A DNA stretch of 64,000 nucleotides from Cryptomeria japonica (lineage: Eukaryota > Streptophyta > Pinopsida > Cupressales > Cupressaceae). The stretch spans positions 1 to 64,000 of the forward strand of contig NW_026729310.1 of NCBI RefSeq assembly GCF_030272615.1, in the 5' to 3' direction. Of the stretch, positions 1 through 11,737 are shown in pieces. The position numbers and the translations under genes are program-made. The notes under the pieces are model-generated. The model was given only the letters and a program-made list of their open reading frames with translations. It searched no databases and had not been told where the DNA came from. Each line of letters opens with the position of its first letter. Positions within the stretch are counted from its first letter, which is position 1.

Positions 1-3000
1 CTGCCACTATAAGTTAGTTACTAATAAAACATTAAAAAATAAGGATAATTTGGACTTCACTTTTTATATAGATTATTTTTTTCAATTATTTTTGTATTTA
101 TAACTTAAAATTTAAGTGCATGGATTCATTTTTCATTTTTTGTATACATTTACTTTTTTAAATAAATAATTAATATTGTGTGTACTAAAAATATAACTAA
201 TTTGATGAGATGCATTTTTAGGATCTAGAGTCATGGACATGTCTCTGGGGATTGTGCAAAACCCTCAATTGGTTCATGGTTAGGTTCTACATGGTTGTGA
301 CTGCTTGTTCCTAGTGATTTGGGGGTTCTCTCTACCCTCCATCTATTGACTACCTTTGTTGTCACCAGTTAGGTGGTTTCAGTGCTCTGCATGAAGGAAG
401 AGGATGTCAAGTTGTAGGGGGGACTCCTTGGGGCCTTTGTCTCTACCTTTCCCATCCCTTTGGTTGGTGCCCTGTTTGGGGATTTGTGCTTTGTAGCTCT
501 TTTGGCGCATGCTTATGTAGATTTGATGAAGAGTCACTTTTGAGACTAGTTTGCCTCTATTCCTCTTTTGTTGCTAGTCTTTGGCTAGACATAGGGAGTG
601 TGTCGGTTCCCCATCTAGGGAAGGCTCTTGTGGCTTGGTTTTCTTGCCTTAGTTTTGGGTATCCTATTTGGAATTTGGTTTTGTGTCACCCTCTTTGTAT
701 TTTGGCGGTTTCTATGTGCTCTCTCAAGGCCTCTCTTTGGAGACTCTTGTTATGGTGGTTTTTTATCTTTCGGAGGTTGCTTGTGGTTGTTGGGTTTCAA
801 GGTCTAAACATATTTATGTGGATGATGGCTTCCCTATTGGTATTGGTTCTTCACCTTCTAGTGTGGGTTGGAGGTGGTTGCATGTTGAGGGCTAGTTACC
901 TTACAAGAGATTAATTAGAGAAAGCTCTACTTTCCTTCTTCCTACTCCTACAGTGCTTTATGAATGATTTTGTGGTTTTTTTGTTTTCTTGGGATAATTT
1001 TTTTGTCCCTATTTGTCTTTGTCTTTGTATGTTTTATTTTAAGGGAAGGATGTCTGGCTCTTTGCTTACAGAGTTTCTTGGCTACTCCTAGCTCAATGTA
1101 GTTCCTACTACTTTTGGGTTCATTGGTTCCTACAAACCGTTTTGGTCTTTGTTGAAGATTTTCTTTCATGGTGGGTCCTCATACAAATGGTTGTGGTATG
1201 CTTGTCAAAATCCAACATTTTCGAAGATCACTTCATCTTCCATGATCTTTCCTTCTAGACATTCAATCCCCAAAGGTATTGCAAACAATGGACCTAATGA
1301 GATGGTCCAATTTGTGTTGTTTACAAGGTTATTCATCAATCAAAGGTAAAGCAATGCCTTTCAAAACCCTTCAAATCTTTTGGTGCTAGTCAATTCAATG
1401 GTCACTCTAGGTAATAATTTGGTTTTGGCTAGGTGATTGTTCTTCCACTAGTTTTTTGGGTGTCTCTAGATTGCTATAGAATTTCTCCATGGTAGTTCAT
1501 GATGGTCCTACTGATAAAAGGTTGCAGGAAGCCTTTCAAAACCTACTGTTAGTTTTTTGGTTCCTTGGCTATTTTGCTTCTGCTCAAGTATTTTTTATGT
1601 TTGTTCAGGGTTTTTACCTAAACTCCTCTATTCTAATTAGGTGGTTTGTTGTATTTGGGACCTTTAGTCTTGCCAATTCATTGCTCTGATAAAAAAAACC
1701 CTAGGTTGACCAGTTTGGTTAGTTGCTGCCCCCTTCAAAATAGGATTTGCCTTTATTGGTTTTGTCTTTGCGATGTTTTAATTTCTTTTAGGTCCCCCTC
1801 TTTGTGCACCTACTTGGTCATTTTGGAATGGTTCAGACCTCTCTCGATTTTATCTATTCAAAACATTTTGTTTTAAATATTTATTGAAAATAGAAAAAAA
1901 TAATCATCTTGAAAAAAAATCTCTCTTCTACTTCATTATATTTTTTGAGTTCTGTGAAATTAAACTTTAGTGTTTTTTCAAGAAGATAATCAAACTTATA
2001 TTTCAAACCAACAACCTACTTTTAAAGAAAATCAAAAAATATAATTAATAGTAAATATATTTAAAATTATAGTTTTTAAAAATTAAGCTTATTGATATAT
2101 ATAGAAGGGAAATTAAAATATTACTTGTGCGTGTAGGATTTCTAAGTACATAAAAAAATTTAAACAATTTTATTTTGTTCAATTTGACCCCAAAATGAAG
2201 TTATATATGTATTTAGTGGATTCTCTTGGTAGAATAAGTTAGGACCTAGATCTAATTTACCTAAAATGAATCCACCTTTAACATATTTTTGACCAAAATC
2301 AACTTTTAGTTAGAGATGTTTAAATTCATCTATGTTGATAAGTAGGATTGAAGTGGGAAACAATTTAAAGTTTCATCCTTAATTGATTTATAATATTTAA
2401 TGTTTAGGTAAATAAATAATTGATTGATTCGCACTCTTTCACTTGAAAGCTCTCAAAATATGTTCTAGTATCAATAACTTCACTAATTTTACCTTCTATT
2501 ACCTTGGTATATGTTTTGAATAATTTCTCATACTTTCTTTTTTGTTGCTACTATAACTTTTCAAAACATAGAGAAATTTAGTGTCATTTTTTTAAAATAT
2601 AACACTTAATCTATTCTTTCAAAAAATATTTGCATGCTTGACTTAAGACATTATGTGCTTTTTGATTAACAAGGTCTAAAAACTCATTTTATACAAATTC
2701 TTGAAATTCTTGAAAGCAAAATATTGTATATTCATACTCTAATAATCATAATTTTTTTCAATTAAAATAGGAATTTATAATCATATACTATTACTAACCA
2801 CTAATCAAACTATCCATCTAAGATAATATCTCATGGCTTCTAATCCCTTCAAGAGAATACTTCAACCTTTACTTAAAATTTGTCAAACCTTGGCTCCTAA
2901 ACTTGACTTTTTTAATCACTCTTTAAATAACTAACTTTTGTTAAACCAGCCACAATTAATCTCCCTTGCTAATTCAACTAAGCTTTAATACCGATTTGAT

Positions 3001-3540
3001 AACTTTGTCCCATACAAATTTGAAACGAAACATGTGTGCCTTGATTTACTCTATTATCCCACATGTTTCACTTGAAAATGTACAAGACAAATGGGCATAC
3101 TATTATTTTAAATACATGTATTGATTATTGTCTACAAAAATGCAAAAGATATATTTTATATATTAAAATAAATTTTTTACCAGTAATTATTATAAGACAA
3201 TTATTTGCAATTCTCATTCTTCGTCCTCTCCTTTACTTTTCTCTCTCCTCTTTAACCATGTATTGTATTTCAAGAAATATACAATGTGAACAATATACAT
3301 AATGGGAACTTATACATTCATGATTTATATTTTAAGACTTATTTTGACTTATACATTATGATATGAAATGTATTTGTAACTTATTCTTCAAGTTTACAAT
3401 TTGACATAACAAAACATATATTTGATTTGTATTTTAAAATTATAGATCAAATTTTAAATTTTATTTTAACCTAATTTCTATTCTTGATTTTTACTATAAA
3501 TTTCTTGATAAAATATACATCTGATATTTGAAGTACATTT
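1..3540. other. Unassigned intergenic DNA
   Basis: No gene or complete mobile element was recognised. Roughly positions 200-1870 are strongly T+G-rich on the plus strand, with many ggtt, ttgg and tttt runs, and differ in texture from the A/T-balanced DNA that follows. This could be a very old retroelement fragment, but no RT, integrase or gag motif could be read in any frame. From about 1870 to 3540 the DNA is ordinary AT-rich spacer. Confidence 0.5.
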
Positions 3541-3771
3541 AGATGCCTCCTACATACTGGAAGTATGAAAAGTCTCATATGCTGTAAGTCATCTAGACCC
3601 AAAAACAAATAAACTACAATACAAAATTAACTAATTAATTAACTATTATCACATATTTGTAAAACAAAAAGGAAGGTGAGAAACGAATTACAGTTCCAGA
3701 ACTCAAAGAAATTTATAACATAATAGCGTCATGACACTCTAAGCCCTCTTTAATGGTGGTGGAGCAATCGG

Positions 3772-5003
3772 CTAGTTCACATAACGGCAGTGTTTCCTTA
3801 TCTCTCCCTGCGATCCTGTCAACACATCATTTGCACCCATCTTTACCATTGCTCGCCCAAATTTCTTCCTCCAAATGGTTGGATACTTAGCGTTTATTTT
3901 CACCTCTCGGGAGGTGGCATCGTCTGAAATCAACTCTTGATCAGATTTCAACAGTCCAAGATTGTACTGCAAGTTTATGTAGTAATTGACGTCCAGCTTA
4001 GTGGGAGTGACAGGATCGAACGGAACAAGCACGTCGGGTGAAGCCGAAGGGGGGCATTTGGCCTTGAGATGAAGGGCATAGTTACAGTTCATGGAAGGGT
4101 CTTGACCAGCACTGCCATTGAAGTTGTACAGACGATCTCCACTGAATCCAGCACAGTGAGAAGCCCCAATTGAATGGGCCCCTGCAAAGCAATGAGATTA
4201 TTTATATGACATATAATCTAGAAGCGATTTGAGGAATTCATTAAGCTTTATAAACGACTATGCAGGCCTACCTGAGAGCGTGACCATGTCCTCCTGTGAC
4301 AAATGCTTTGAAGCAAAAACTTGTGTCAACTTGTTTACATCATATGAGTGAGAAGGAATATTCAATGGCGGCTCTGATGCAAGAGATATCCTTCCGTCTC
4401 TTCGTCCCGCTTGAACCGCCCAAAATAACCCACCAGCCTGAATTTGCATTAGTTGTAACATATGTTAAGCTATTATTACTGCTATATAATCCTACTATTA
4501 TGTCTAATCTTAATAATACATACTAGGTAAGCACCATCTCTTGCAGCGTATGCCAGTAAGTCGGCACAAGAAACGACACCGGCACATTTGGCTTCCAGTT
4601 TGGACTTGACTTCATCAATTATTTCGTAGCCCTTAGGGTTTAGGTTATTGACATGGGCGTCCTTCTCCGCTGTGTTATCTGCTGTGGAATCAAGGAGAAT
4701 TGATCCATCGCAGCCCTGGAATTCATCATCCATCACTATTATAAACTAACATAATCAATCATGAAATAAGGGTTAAGAATATTGCAGAAAACTTACTCTT
4801 ACAAAGCAGTCATGGAAGTGTAATCTTATAAGAGCAGCTGGTACACAAGGATTTTCTTTAAAAGCTTTGGTAACAGTATCATTGATAATCTCCTCGGCTT
4901 GAGGGCATGTTTGACGATAATAACCAACCTTTAACCTATCCCCATTAGCTGTAATTGATAACAATAATAAAACCAAAGGAATAACCAGTAGACTCGCCTC
5001 CAT
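3772..5003 (-). CDS. Class III (secretory) peroxidase, four exons, intact
   Basis: Heme peroxidase (EC 1.11.1.7) that oxidises phenolics with H2O2 in the wall or apoplast, and a typical contributor to lignin cross-linking or defence. Exons on the minus strand are 5003-4797, 4715-4524, 4437-4272 and 4181-3772 (207, 192, 166 and 410 nt). They give 324 residues with GT-AG introns of 81, 86 and 90 bp; this is the classical 4-exon/3-intron plan of the family. Residues 1 to about 21 are a hydrophobic signal peptide. The distal site RLHFHDCFV has Arg60, Phe63 and His64. Distal Ca ligands fit D65, V68, G70, D72 and S74. The proximal ligand is His191 in SGAHSIG. The eight family cysteines are 33, 66, 71, 113, 119, 198, 231 and 320, and Cys53 and Cys221 are extra. 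No stop or frameshift interrupts it, unlike everything else in the window. The start is the first ATG before the signal peptide. Substrate and isoform cannot be told. Confidence 0.97.
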
Positions 5004-5142
5004 TTCAGAAGGGTGGTTGGAGTTGTGCTAGATGAGGGGAGAAAGCAACTGGAAACACTTTTGGCTATGCAGTAGAGGAGGAGAGAAGGCTGTGATATTT
5101 AACATCATGGTCCGTGAATTGTTTTCATCAAGTCACTACGGT

Positions 5143-5150
5143 CTATATAA
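5143..5150 (-). promoter_or_regulatory. Candidate TATA box of the peroxidase gene
   Basis: The minus strand reads TTATATAG about 140 bp upstream of the peroxidase ATG. This would give a transcription start roughly 105-115 bp before the ATG. It is the best TATA-like string in the proximal upstream region. Position and sequence fit, but AT-rich surroundings make chance matches common. Confidence 0.35.
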
Positions 5151-5275
5151 TTTTTTTCAGCCAGCGATGGTTTTTTGTTAGACTGCAAGAATATGAGGAG
5201 GAAATATTTTAATGAGATATATGTAATCTGTAATGTGTTAGGTAAACTTTTTAATGTGATGGAAGATATTGATTC

Positions 5276-5608
5276 AACAAATATTTTCCATATACAACAT
5301 GAAATGAAATGAGATTCATTTCACGATTTTGTGCTCACCAAAAAAAAGCCCAGTGAATCAAATCGACCCCAAAGACCCTATTTCCTTATCTTTCCCATAT
5401 CACCATGTGAAATGTGATTCAACAAATCTTTCCAATATCACCATATGAAGCCAAACTCACTTTATAACTTTGTGCCCAACAAAAAAGCTCTCGTGAACCA
5501 AATCAACCCCAAGACCCTCCTTATTTTAAAAAAATATCACACATTGGGCTCTCGTGAACCAAATCAACCCCAAGACCCTCCTTATTTTTCAAAAATATCA
5601 CACATCAC
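5276..5608. repeat. Diverged tandem repeats upstream of the peroxidase
   Basis: Two larger units begin with caacaaat at 5276 and 5419 (about 143 and 128 bp). The second is followed by an extra partial unit, so the block starting ctctcgtgaaccaaatcaac occurs twice (near 5489 and 5548). All share the core accaaatcaaccccaagacc, with the first copy more diverged. This looks like stepwise local duplication. No TIR, LTR or coding frame was found. Confidence 0.7.
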
Positions 5609-5782
5609 CTCCAATGGAAGCATCTAACGCTAGATTCATGTGACAAATCACCAACAGTGGAGGCAGCCTAGACTTATCTACTATTTCAACTCAGTCTATT
5701 TCCGGTTTTAGGCATATAGACTTCGAACCACACGAATAATGTATCAGATGAAAGTGAACGTGACAAGACAAGGAAATGCATT

Positions 5783-5850
5783 AAAGTTTCCTTGAATTAG
5801 TTCAGAGCTTTAAAGTTTCCTTGAAATTAGTTCAGAGCTTTAAAGTTTCC
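5783..5850. repeat. 29-30 bp tandem repeat, about 2.3 copies
   Basis: The unit agtttccttgaattagttca plus gagctttaa occurs twice head to tail (29 and 30 bp, one base indel), then starts a third time. Confidence 0.8.
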
Positions 5851-6725
5851 TTCCATCAATCGACTCCGTCAAGATCGGTAGTTAACATAAATATTTGCAC
5901 GATAACAATTTCTATGAAAATATAAAATATAAATTGGGTGGCTAAGCAGAAGAATTTTTTTTATTTGCAGCCCCGTGGAAGCTTCATTATCGAGTGAAAA
6001 CTTAAAGCCTTCAAGTTTCGAGTTGTCTATTATATAGGTTGACACGGTAAATGTGCCCTATGAATACTGCTAATAGGCGTCTATCACTTCTATCAGGTAA
6101 TAGACTTCTATCACTTCTATCAATTCTAAGTTTATATTTTGGTTAATTTTGGGTTATGTTTATAACTAGTATCAATATGTTTTTGGTCTATTAATGAAGT
6201 TGAATGGTTTTTAATGAGTTCATCAAGGATCAAATTTTGTTGAGTGCAAAGCTTCAACATCATGAGCGGTGAGATTGGGATTGTGCTTGAACAAATTTGA
6301 TGGTATGGATGCCTGTAAATCTTAGCTCTTAACTCAAATTAAAAGATAAAACTCAATTTTTAATATAAATTATTTCAATTTTTAAAATATTTTTTTATTA
6401 ATCATTATATTTTAAATAGATAAATTAAAAGATGCATATGATCAATCAAATTTAATAATAGAAAATAAAAAGAATTTTAATTAGATTGAGAAAATAATAC
6501 AAAACATTGATTTTAAGCATCCATTCTAAGAGAGTTGTGCCTCTTTTATTATTTATAAGAGATTTTAAAATAAATTTTATGTTCACATTTGTTAGATATG
6601 AACATGCTTATAATCTCAAGTTCGGTAATGATTTATAATATTTGGATTTTATTTTATGAAATTCTATAAATGATACTAGATCCATCTCAAATTTGTTGTT
6701 GATATTTTTCTCTGATTTATCCATA

Positions 6726-7043
6726 TTTTATATGTTGACATAATGTGGTCCTGAAAGATATGGAGTATAGTAATAAATTGTGTCGAATAGAGTATGGAAT
6801 AATATGATATTTTCATTGTGTATCTTTGAATTTTGATTTAATGATCTTGTAGATCTATTTCTTTCTTATTCATTGTATAACAAGGTATCAATTTTGGGTA
6901 TATGCTTATGATATTTTCATTGTGTATCTGTGAATGAATTTTCTATATATGCTTTTGACCTGGAGCTTTGAATTACTAAGGTCACAAACGGGGGACCCCA
7001 TCCCCAACATGAGAACTCAACAATAACACCCCAATGGAATTTG
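6726..7043 (+). repeat. Tandem duplication unit A, left part
   Basis: First part of a roughly 545-bp unit whose second copy lies at 14241-14782. Unit A is split by element 1. Shared landmarks include ttttatatgt at the start, then gacctggag, ggtcacaaa and aacaataacacc. This copy also has an extra stretch of about 45 bp near 6903-6947 that partly repeats gatattttcattgtgtatct. Confidence 0.85.
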
Positions 7044-8018
7044 TGTTAGGGTTCCCATAGATACTGAGAGGGGGGGGTGAATTAGTATCTGACCGGTAAT
7101 GAAATTTTCTTAAAACTGAATATGTAGAATATAAAGTAACAGTATACCGGTGTGCAAGAATTAATGCAAATAACAGAATCAAAAGCATCCACATGAAAAG
7201 AACACCATAACACAAGATGTTTAACGAGGAAACCCGATGTGGGAAAAACCTCGATGGGATTTGTGACCCACAATATTCACTTACTGGCCAATAAGAGAAT
7301 ATTACTTATAATAGGGGCCTGCACATGCAGGAGGGCCAACTGCCTAGAGCTCACTGCTCAATAAGAAGTCACACTGACTTACAATGAGGATTTACACAAA
7401 TCCAATATTCTATACTTCTTTACAATAGCATCTTCAATGCCAGATTCAGTATCGGTTCTTGCTCCATTCTTTACATATACCCTTGACCTACAATTCGCAC
7501 ATTAGGTCTGCCTTATAATTTATTTATTGCTTTCTATCCATATCCTACAAATGCCTACAATGATCTCTTTTATATACAAGAGTCATTTTACAATTTGCCA
7601 AGTCGGCTTACAATGATAAACAAAATATTACATATCAAAAATCCTGTCGGCCTCTCTACCGGTATACATATTTCCTTCTATGCCGGTGCCGGTGTAGATT
7701 TATTTTGTTGATGTCGGAGCACTGTTTTGTTTGAGTAATGCTTTGCTAGTATAATGTCTTGCCGGTGCCATAGGATTGCAAGGTTGCCTGTGTAATGCTT
7801 TGCCGGTATAATGTCTTGCCAGTGCCATAGGATTGCAAGGTTGCCTGTGTAATGCTTTGCCAGTATAATGTCTTGCCGGTGCCATAGGATTGCAAGGTTG
7901 CCTGTGTAATGCTTTGTTGGTATAATGTCTTGCTGGTGCCATAGGATTGCAAGGTTGCCATTAATGACAAAACCTTCAATCACACACAATGTCTCATTGG
8001 AGTGTCCATATGCCAACA
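7044..8018 (-). repeat. Element 1, 3' LTR
   Basis: Matches 12967-13960 nearly end to end. It is about 19 bp shorter, mainly through a small deletion near 7680. It runs TGTTGGCATA to CCCTAACA on the minus strand. It includes four 57-bp repeats and, near its 3' end, a G-rich hairpin. Confidence 0.93.
7736..7963. repeat. 57-bp minisatellite inside LTR (4 units)
   Basis: Four head-to-tail units starting with taatgctttg, each carrying a CCGGT-type motif twice in its best copies. Because 57 is a multiple of three, the array stays open in several frames and creates spurious ORFs. Confidence 0.93.
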
Positions 8019-8030
8019 ATCTCCCCCTTT
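8019..8030 (-). promoter_or_regulatory. Element 1 polypurine tract
   Basis: AAAGGGGGAGAT on the minus strand directly abuts the TGTTGG start of the 3' LTR. This is the expected plus-strand DNA primer position and sequence for Sirevirus/copia elements. Confidence 0.9.
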
Positions 8031-8160
8031 GGCATTGATGGCAACACTCATGAGAAATTTCAAAAAGATATCCAAAAATGTGTATACCAAAAAATGTTAC
8101 CAAAAATGTGAGAGCTACCCCTAAGCATGTGATCCCTGTGTTTTGAATTTTCTCATCTAC

Positions 8161-8174
8161 TACTCCCCCTTTGG
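8161..8174 (-). promoter_or_regulatory. Second polypurine-tract copy of element 1
   Basis: CCAAAGGGGGAGTA on the minus strand lies about 130 bp upstream of the true tract. Both copies share the preceding context ATGCCAAAGGGGGAG, so a longer piece was duplicated. Repeated polypurine tracts are a known Sirevirus trait. Confidence 0.7.
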
Positions 8175-8223
8175 CATCAATGACAAAGGTTAGTAGATTT
8201 TGTAGTTGTACCAATTCATAACC

Positions 8224-11200
8224 TCAACCTTGTAGTTGGATAGTTATTATCTGAAGAATATCTCCCAAAATTAAGTTTATACCATCCATAAACTTCTTTC
8301 TCTCCTTTATTGCTATCTCAATTCTGTATACTATAGCGGTGAGATGCTACAAGTGCTCTGCCGGTGTTTTGCTACCCTGTGTTAGTGCCTCTGAGATTTC
8401 CTTACGCAGAGATGCTAAATAGTCCAATATTGGACTTAGTTTAGATCTCAAAAATTTTGCCTTGTTTATTATTTTCTCTTTTTCTCTTTCTAATTTGAGC
8501 AATTCTTCCTCAAGATTTGTTATCTTTTCCTCAAAAACTGATAATGTATCAGGTGAGTTAACAAAATTATCAGCAAGTTTATTGATCTCTTCCTATACCT
8601 TGCTCATCTTTTTGTCTACATCTGTGGTCAAAAAGTTTATCTTACAGGTTTCTTTGTACAGAGTTTTGTACTCTTTCAATAAATTGCACAGTTCTGGTAG
8701 AAGTGTGTCAAATTCCTTGTTACACTTCTTTATTCCTTCCTCAAAGAATTTTTGTTTCTCTTTTTCTACACTTTCCTTTACAGTTTCTACCTTTGTTTGC
8801 TCAAAATTTCCAGAAATATATTTACAAAGTGTATCCAACTGGCCTAAAGAATCTTTGTTGGCTATATTACAATTTGGAGCTATTGATTTCAAAACTGGAA
8901 TTGAATCATCTATCGCTTTATAGGCTTGTGAGCTATAATCAGTTATTTTCTTGATAGATTCGAGCAATACCTCTGTTACATTTGATGGTGACCCAATAAA
9001 CTGAGTGTCGGTGGAAGTGACCATGCTGGTATTGACCTCTGGTAGGTCTGTTTGTGTCTCCATCTCTTTAAGCACAGTTTTTCTTGCATCATTTCTTATC
9101 GGTGGCATCTGTTCTGGAGCCTTTAGCTCTATTGGTTGCTCTGTTTGTGTTCCAGATTCCATCTTTTTCTCTGAATCTATTGTCGGTTGCTCTTTGTTTC
9201 CTGTTGCCGGTTGCTCTTTGTTATCAGATTTATATGTGGTATTCTTATCTACCACTATGTTGATTTTTTGAGTATCAACATTCACAGTATATAGGACTTC
9301 AGGATTAGGATTATTATCCTCTGTGTCCATGCTCTCAGCTACCGATTGATCTTCTGTAGTTGTTGTTTTTACCGGTGGAGTATTTAAAGGAGGTGGGGGT
9401 AAGTTGTCTCTAATCTTGATACTTGGTGGTCCACCAACTTTACCTTTCCCTTTGTCCTTTTGATATACTAGAATGGGCTTGGGATTCCTATATTCTTCTT
9501 GTTTTTCTTTTTCAACCAAGAATTTCTCCCAACCATCTTCTGTTTCATTTGAAACTTCAGTAACTCTACCTACCATTAGTGATATTTGCCGATGTGCAGT
9601 GGAAAAAACTGTCCGGTTCACTTGAGCTATCAAATCATCAATTTCCTTAGGTGAGTTGACCGGGTATACTGCAAGTAATTTTTCTATTTTAATTTTCTTA
9701 TCCAACTCAATTATTCCTTGCCTTCTGGCCTCAAGTCTTTTATATAATTCATTAGGAATTTCATTTAGGACTTGCATCAAAAACTTTTTATACATGTCCA
9801 TGTGTAATATAACACTTTCCTCAACTTGTCCTTTCTCATCATCTTCTGATAGGGTGTCATAGATTTTCCTTATGTTTTTCAATTTACCTTCCTCTGTGAT
9901 CTCATTCAGTAATATGTCAAAAGGGGCCAAGTCAGTGTTTGTCTTCTTCTCCTTTTTGGGGGTCAGCTTTTTCTTAGGTGTGGCTTTCTTGACTGGAGAC
10001 CTTACAACTTGTTGCTTCTGTCTTGTCCTTCTAGGTGAAGGAGTGGATACTGGTGAGGGATCTCTTTTCCTAACAACTCTTTTGAAAGTTGTTGGCATAT
10101 CTCCTTCTGAGGAGGTATCTACCAGTGATAGATGAGTTTCAGGCTGTTGGGCTGCCAACTCTTCTTCTGTTATGCCGGTTTTCTTTAATACATCATCTTT
10201 TATGGCTTTTGCTTGCTTGGTTCCTTTCCTCACAGATGCCTCAACTTTCTTTACTCTCTTTTTAGATTGAATTTGACTTTCGATGGTCTCAGCACTACCA
10301 AATACTTCTTCCTTTGGCTCATTGGGGGCTTCTAGAAGTGCTTTCGCATAAGTTTCCACTATGTGGCCATCTGTTTCATACCCCATCTCTATAACCCAGA
10401 TTGTTCTTGGGATGACTGCTTCCATCCAGATCTCATCCTTTTTAATTACAAAGCATATATCATCCTTGTATTTGTTGACAATTTCCTGTGATAGTCTGAT
10501 CCTCTTATTCATTTTGACCTTTAGTGCTTGAAAATACTCATTGATATTCTTTTCTTTGTTTTCACCCATGTTGTTGAATAAGTCAGACAATTGTTTTCCT
10601 ACCGGTATGTCAAATCCAAAATCCTTGTTGCCTATACCGGGAGCCTGTTTGGTTATATGTAGCATTAAGCATACAAGTAAATTTCCAAATCTAAAGGTTC
10701 CTTTCTTATCCTTCTTGACTTTTGCCAAATTGTCAATTAACTCATCTTTTAACCATTCACAGATATCAATTTTCACATTGTCCTTAACCATGTCATAAGC
10801 AATCTTTATGCATAAACTGGTAATAGAGTTAAGCCTATTTGCATGAGTTGCTTTGTAACCTAGAATCATGCTAATGAATCTCACATTTGTATTAGTCACA
10901 TCATTAACCCTCAATGATCTTTTGTCGGATGTTGCACCAGTTAGTTTCATTACTAGGTCATTGGAGACCTTCTTGGTTTTGTCGGGTCTGGTACCGGTGG
11001 AAGGTAACCCTGTTACTGCTTTCACAGCTACCTTTGTAATTTTATGCACTGATTCAAGCCAAAAGAATGAGCCATGTACCCTGCTAAGAACTATCCTAAC
11101 CACTTCCTTGGGAAATTCAGGAATGCAGAGGATTTCAGTGAATCCTAGGGTTTCAACAATTTTACATTCAGGTTTCACATTTCTAGCATTGTCACATATA

Positions 11201-11433
11201 ACAGATTTATACATGTTTTTGATTTCTTCATCACCTAATTCCTCTATGTTGCAATAAATATACATTCTAGGGTCTTTTGCATAAACAACACCCTTTGGAA
11301 TTTGGGAAAAAGCACCTGTGTTGTCATTTTTCTTAGCTACCTCGGGAACTAGCTGAAACACGGGCCTAGGTCATTTTATAACCTTGATGACTATAGGGTT
11401 TGCTATGAATTCAGGTGCAGAGGAGGATGCCAT
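8224..11433 (-). pseudogene. Element 1 ORF2, about 1,070 codons, function unknown
   Basis: One reading frame from ATG 11433 to TGA 8224. It is broken only by in-frame stops TGA 11371-11373, TAG 8593-8595 and TAG 8347-8349, with no frameshift. The first roughly 270 residues form a conserved globular block with landmarks SFFWLE, VTGLP, RVNDV and FGNLLV. This block resembles an uncharacterised plant retroelement protein domain (pattern WL..-ITGLP-RINDI). A middle part follows that is rich in K, E, P, S and T, with basic clusters such as KKATPKKKLTPKK. The C-terminus is predicted coiled coil (for example FEEKITNLEEELLKLEREKE). No protease, RT, RNase H or integrase motif is present. Element 2 encodes a colinear homologue at 53185-56508, so the frame was under selection before decay. 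A structural or envelope-like role is conceivable but unproven. Confidence 0.85.
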
Positions 11434-11737
11434 GATAACAAATACCTTTTTCTGCCTTTGGATGGATTGAATGCTGAAGTGCTTTGCCTCTTTGCTCGGA
11501 ATGCTTTAGCTCGGAAATCTTCACGCTCTCTGAAAGTTTGAATTCACGGTGAAATCAAATGGAGCCAAAAACCTTATTTTATAAGGTCTTTTCTGCTACC
11601 TACCACATTAATTTTTTGCCGGCAATGTATTAACTCAACTTTATTTGCCGGTAATGAAGGATTTTCAGCTTCTTTTCTCTAACCGAGGGAATAATAGCAC
11701 GTGTCATTAAATTGCCAAACCCTCAAGATAATTTTCT

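Larger units (their letters stand above)
5151..6725. other. Peroxidase upstream spacer with local tandem repeats
   Basis: No gene seen. The proximal half holds two short direct-repeat arrays, listed separately. The distal half, from about 5900, is AT-rich single-copy-looking DNA without recognisable coding sequence. Confidence 0.5.

Noticed and set aside
486-914. 142-codon open frame in T/G-rich DNA
   Set aside because: Composition is extreme, residues are mostly C, L, V, S, W and F as expected from a T+G-rich strand, and no family motif was seen. Alternative frames are also open.
7678-8214. 178-codon frame made of a repeated 19-residue unit
   Set aside because: It is the 57-bp LTR minisatellite read in frame. 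Two other frames are also open for the same reason, and it starts at the end of the element, within the LTR.
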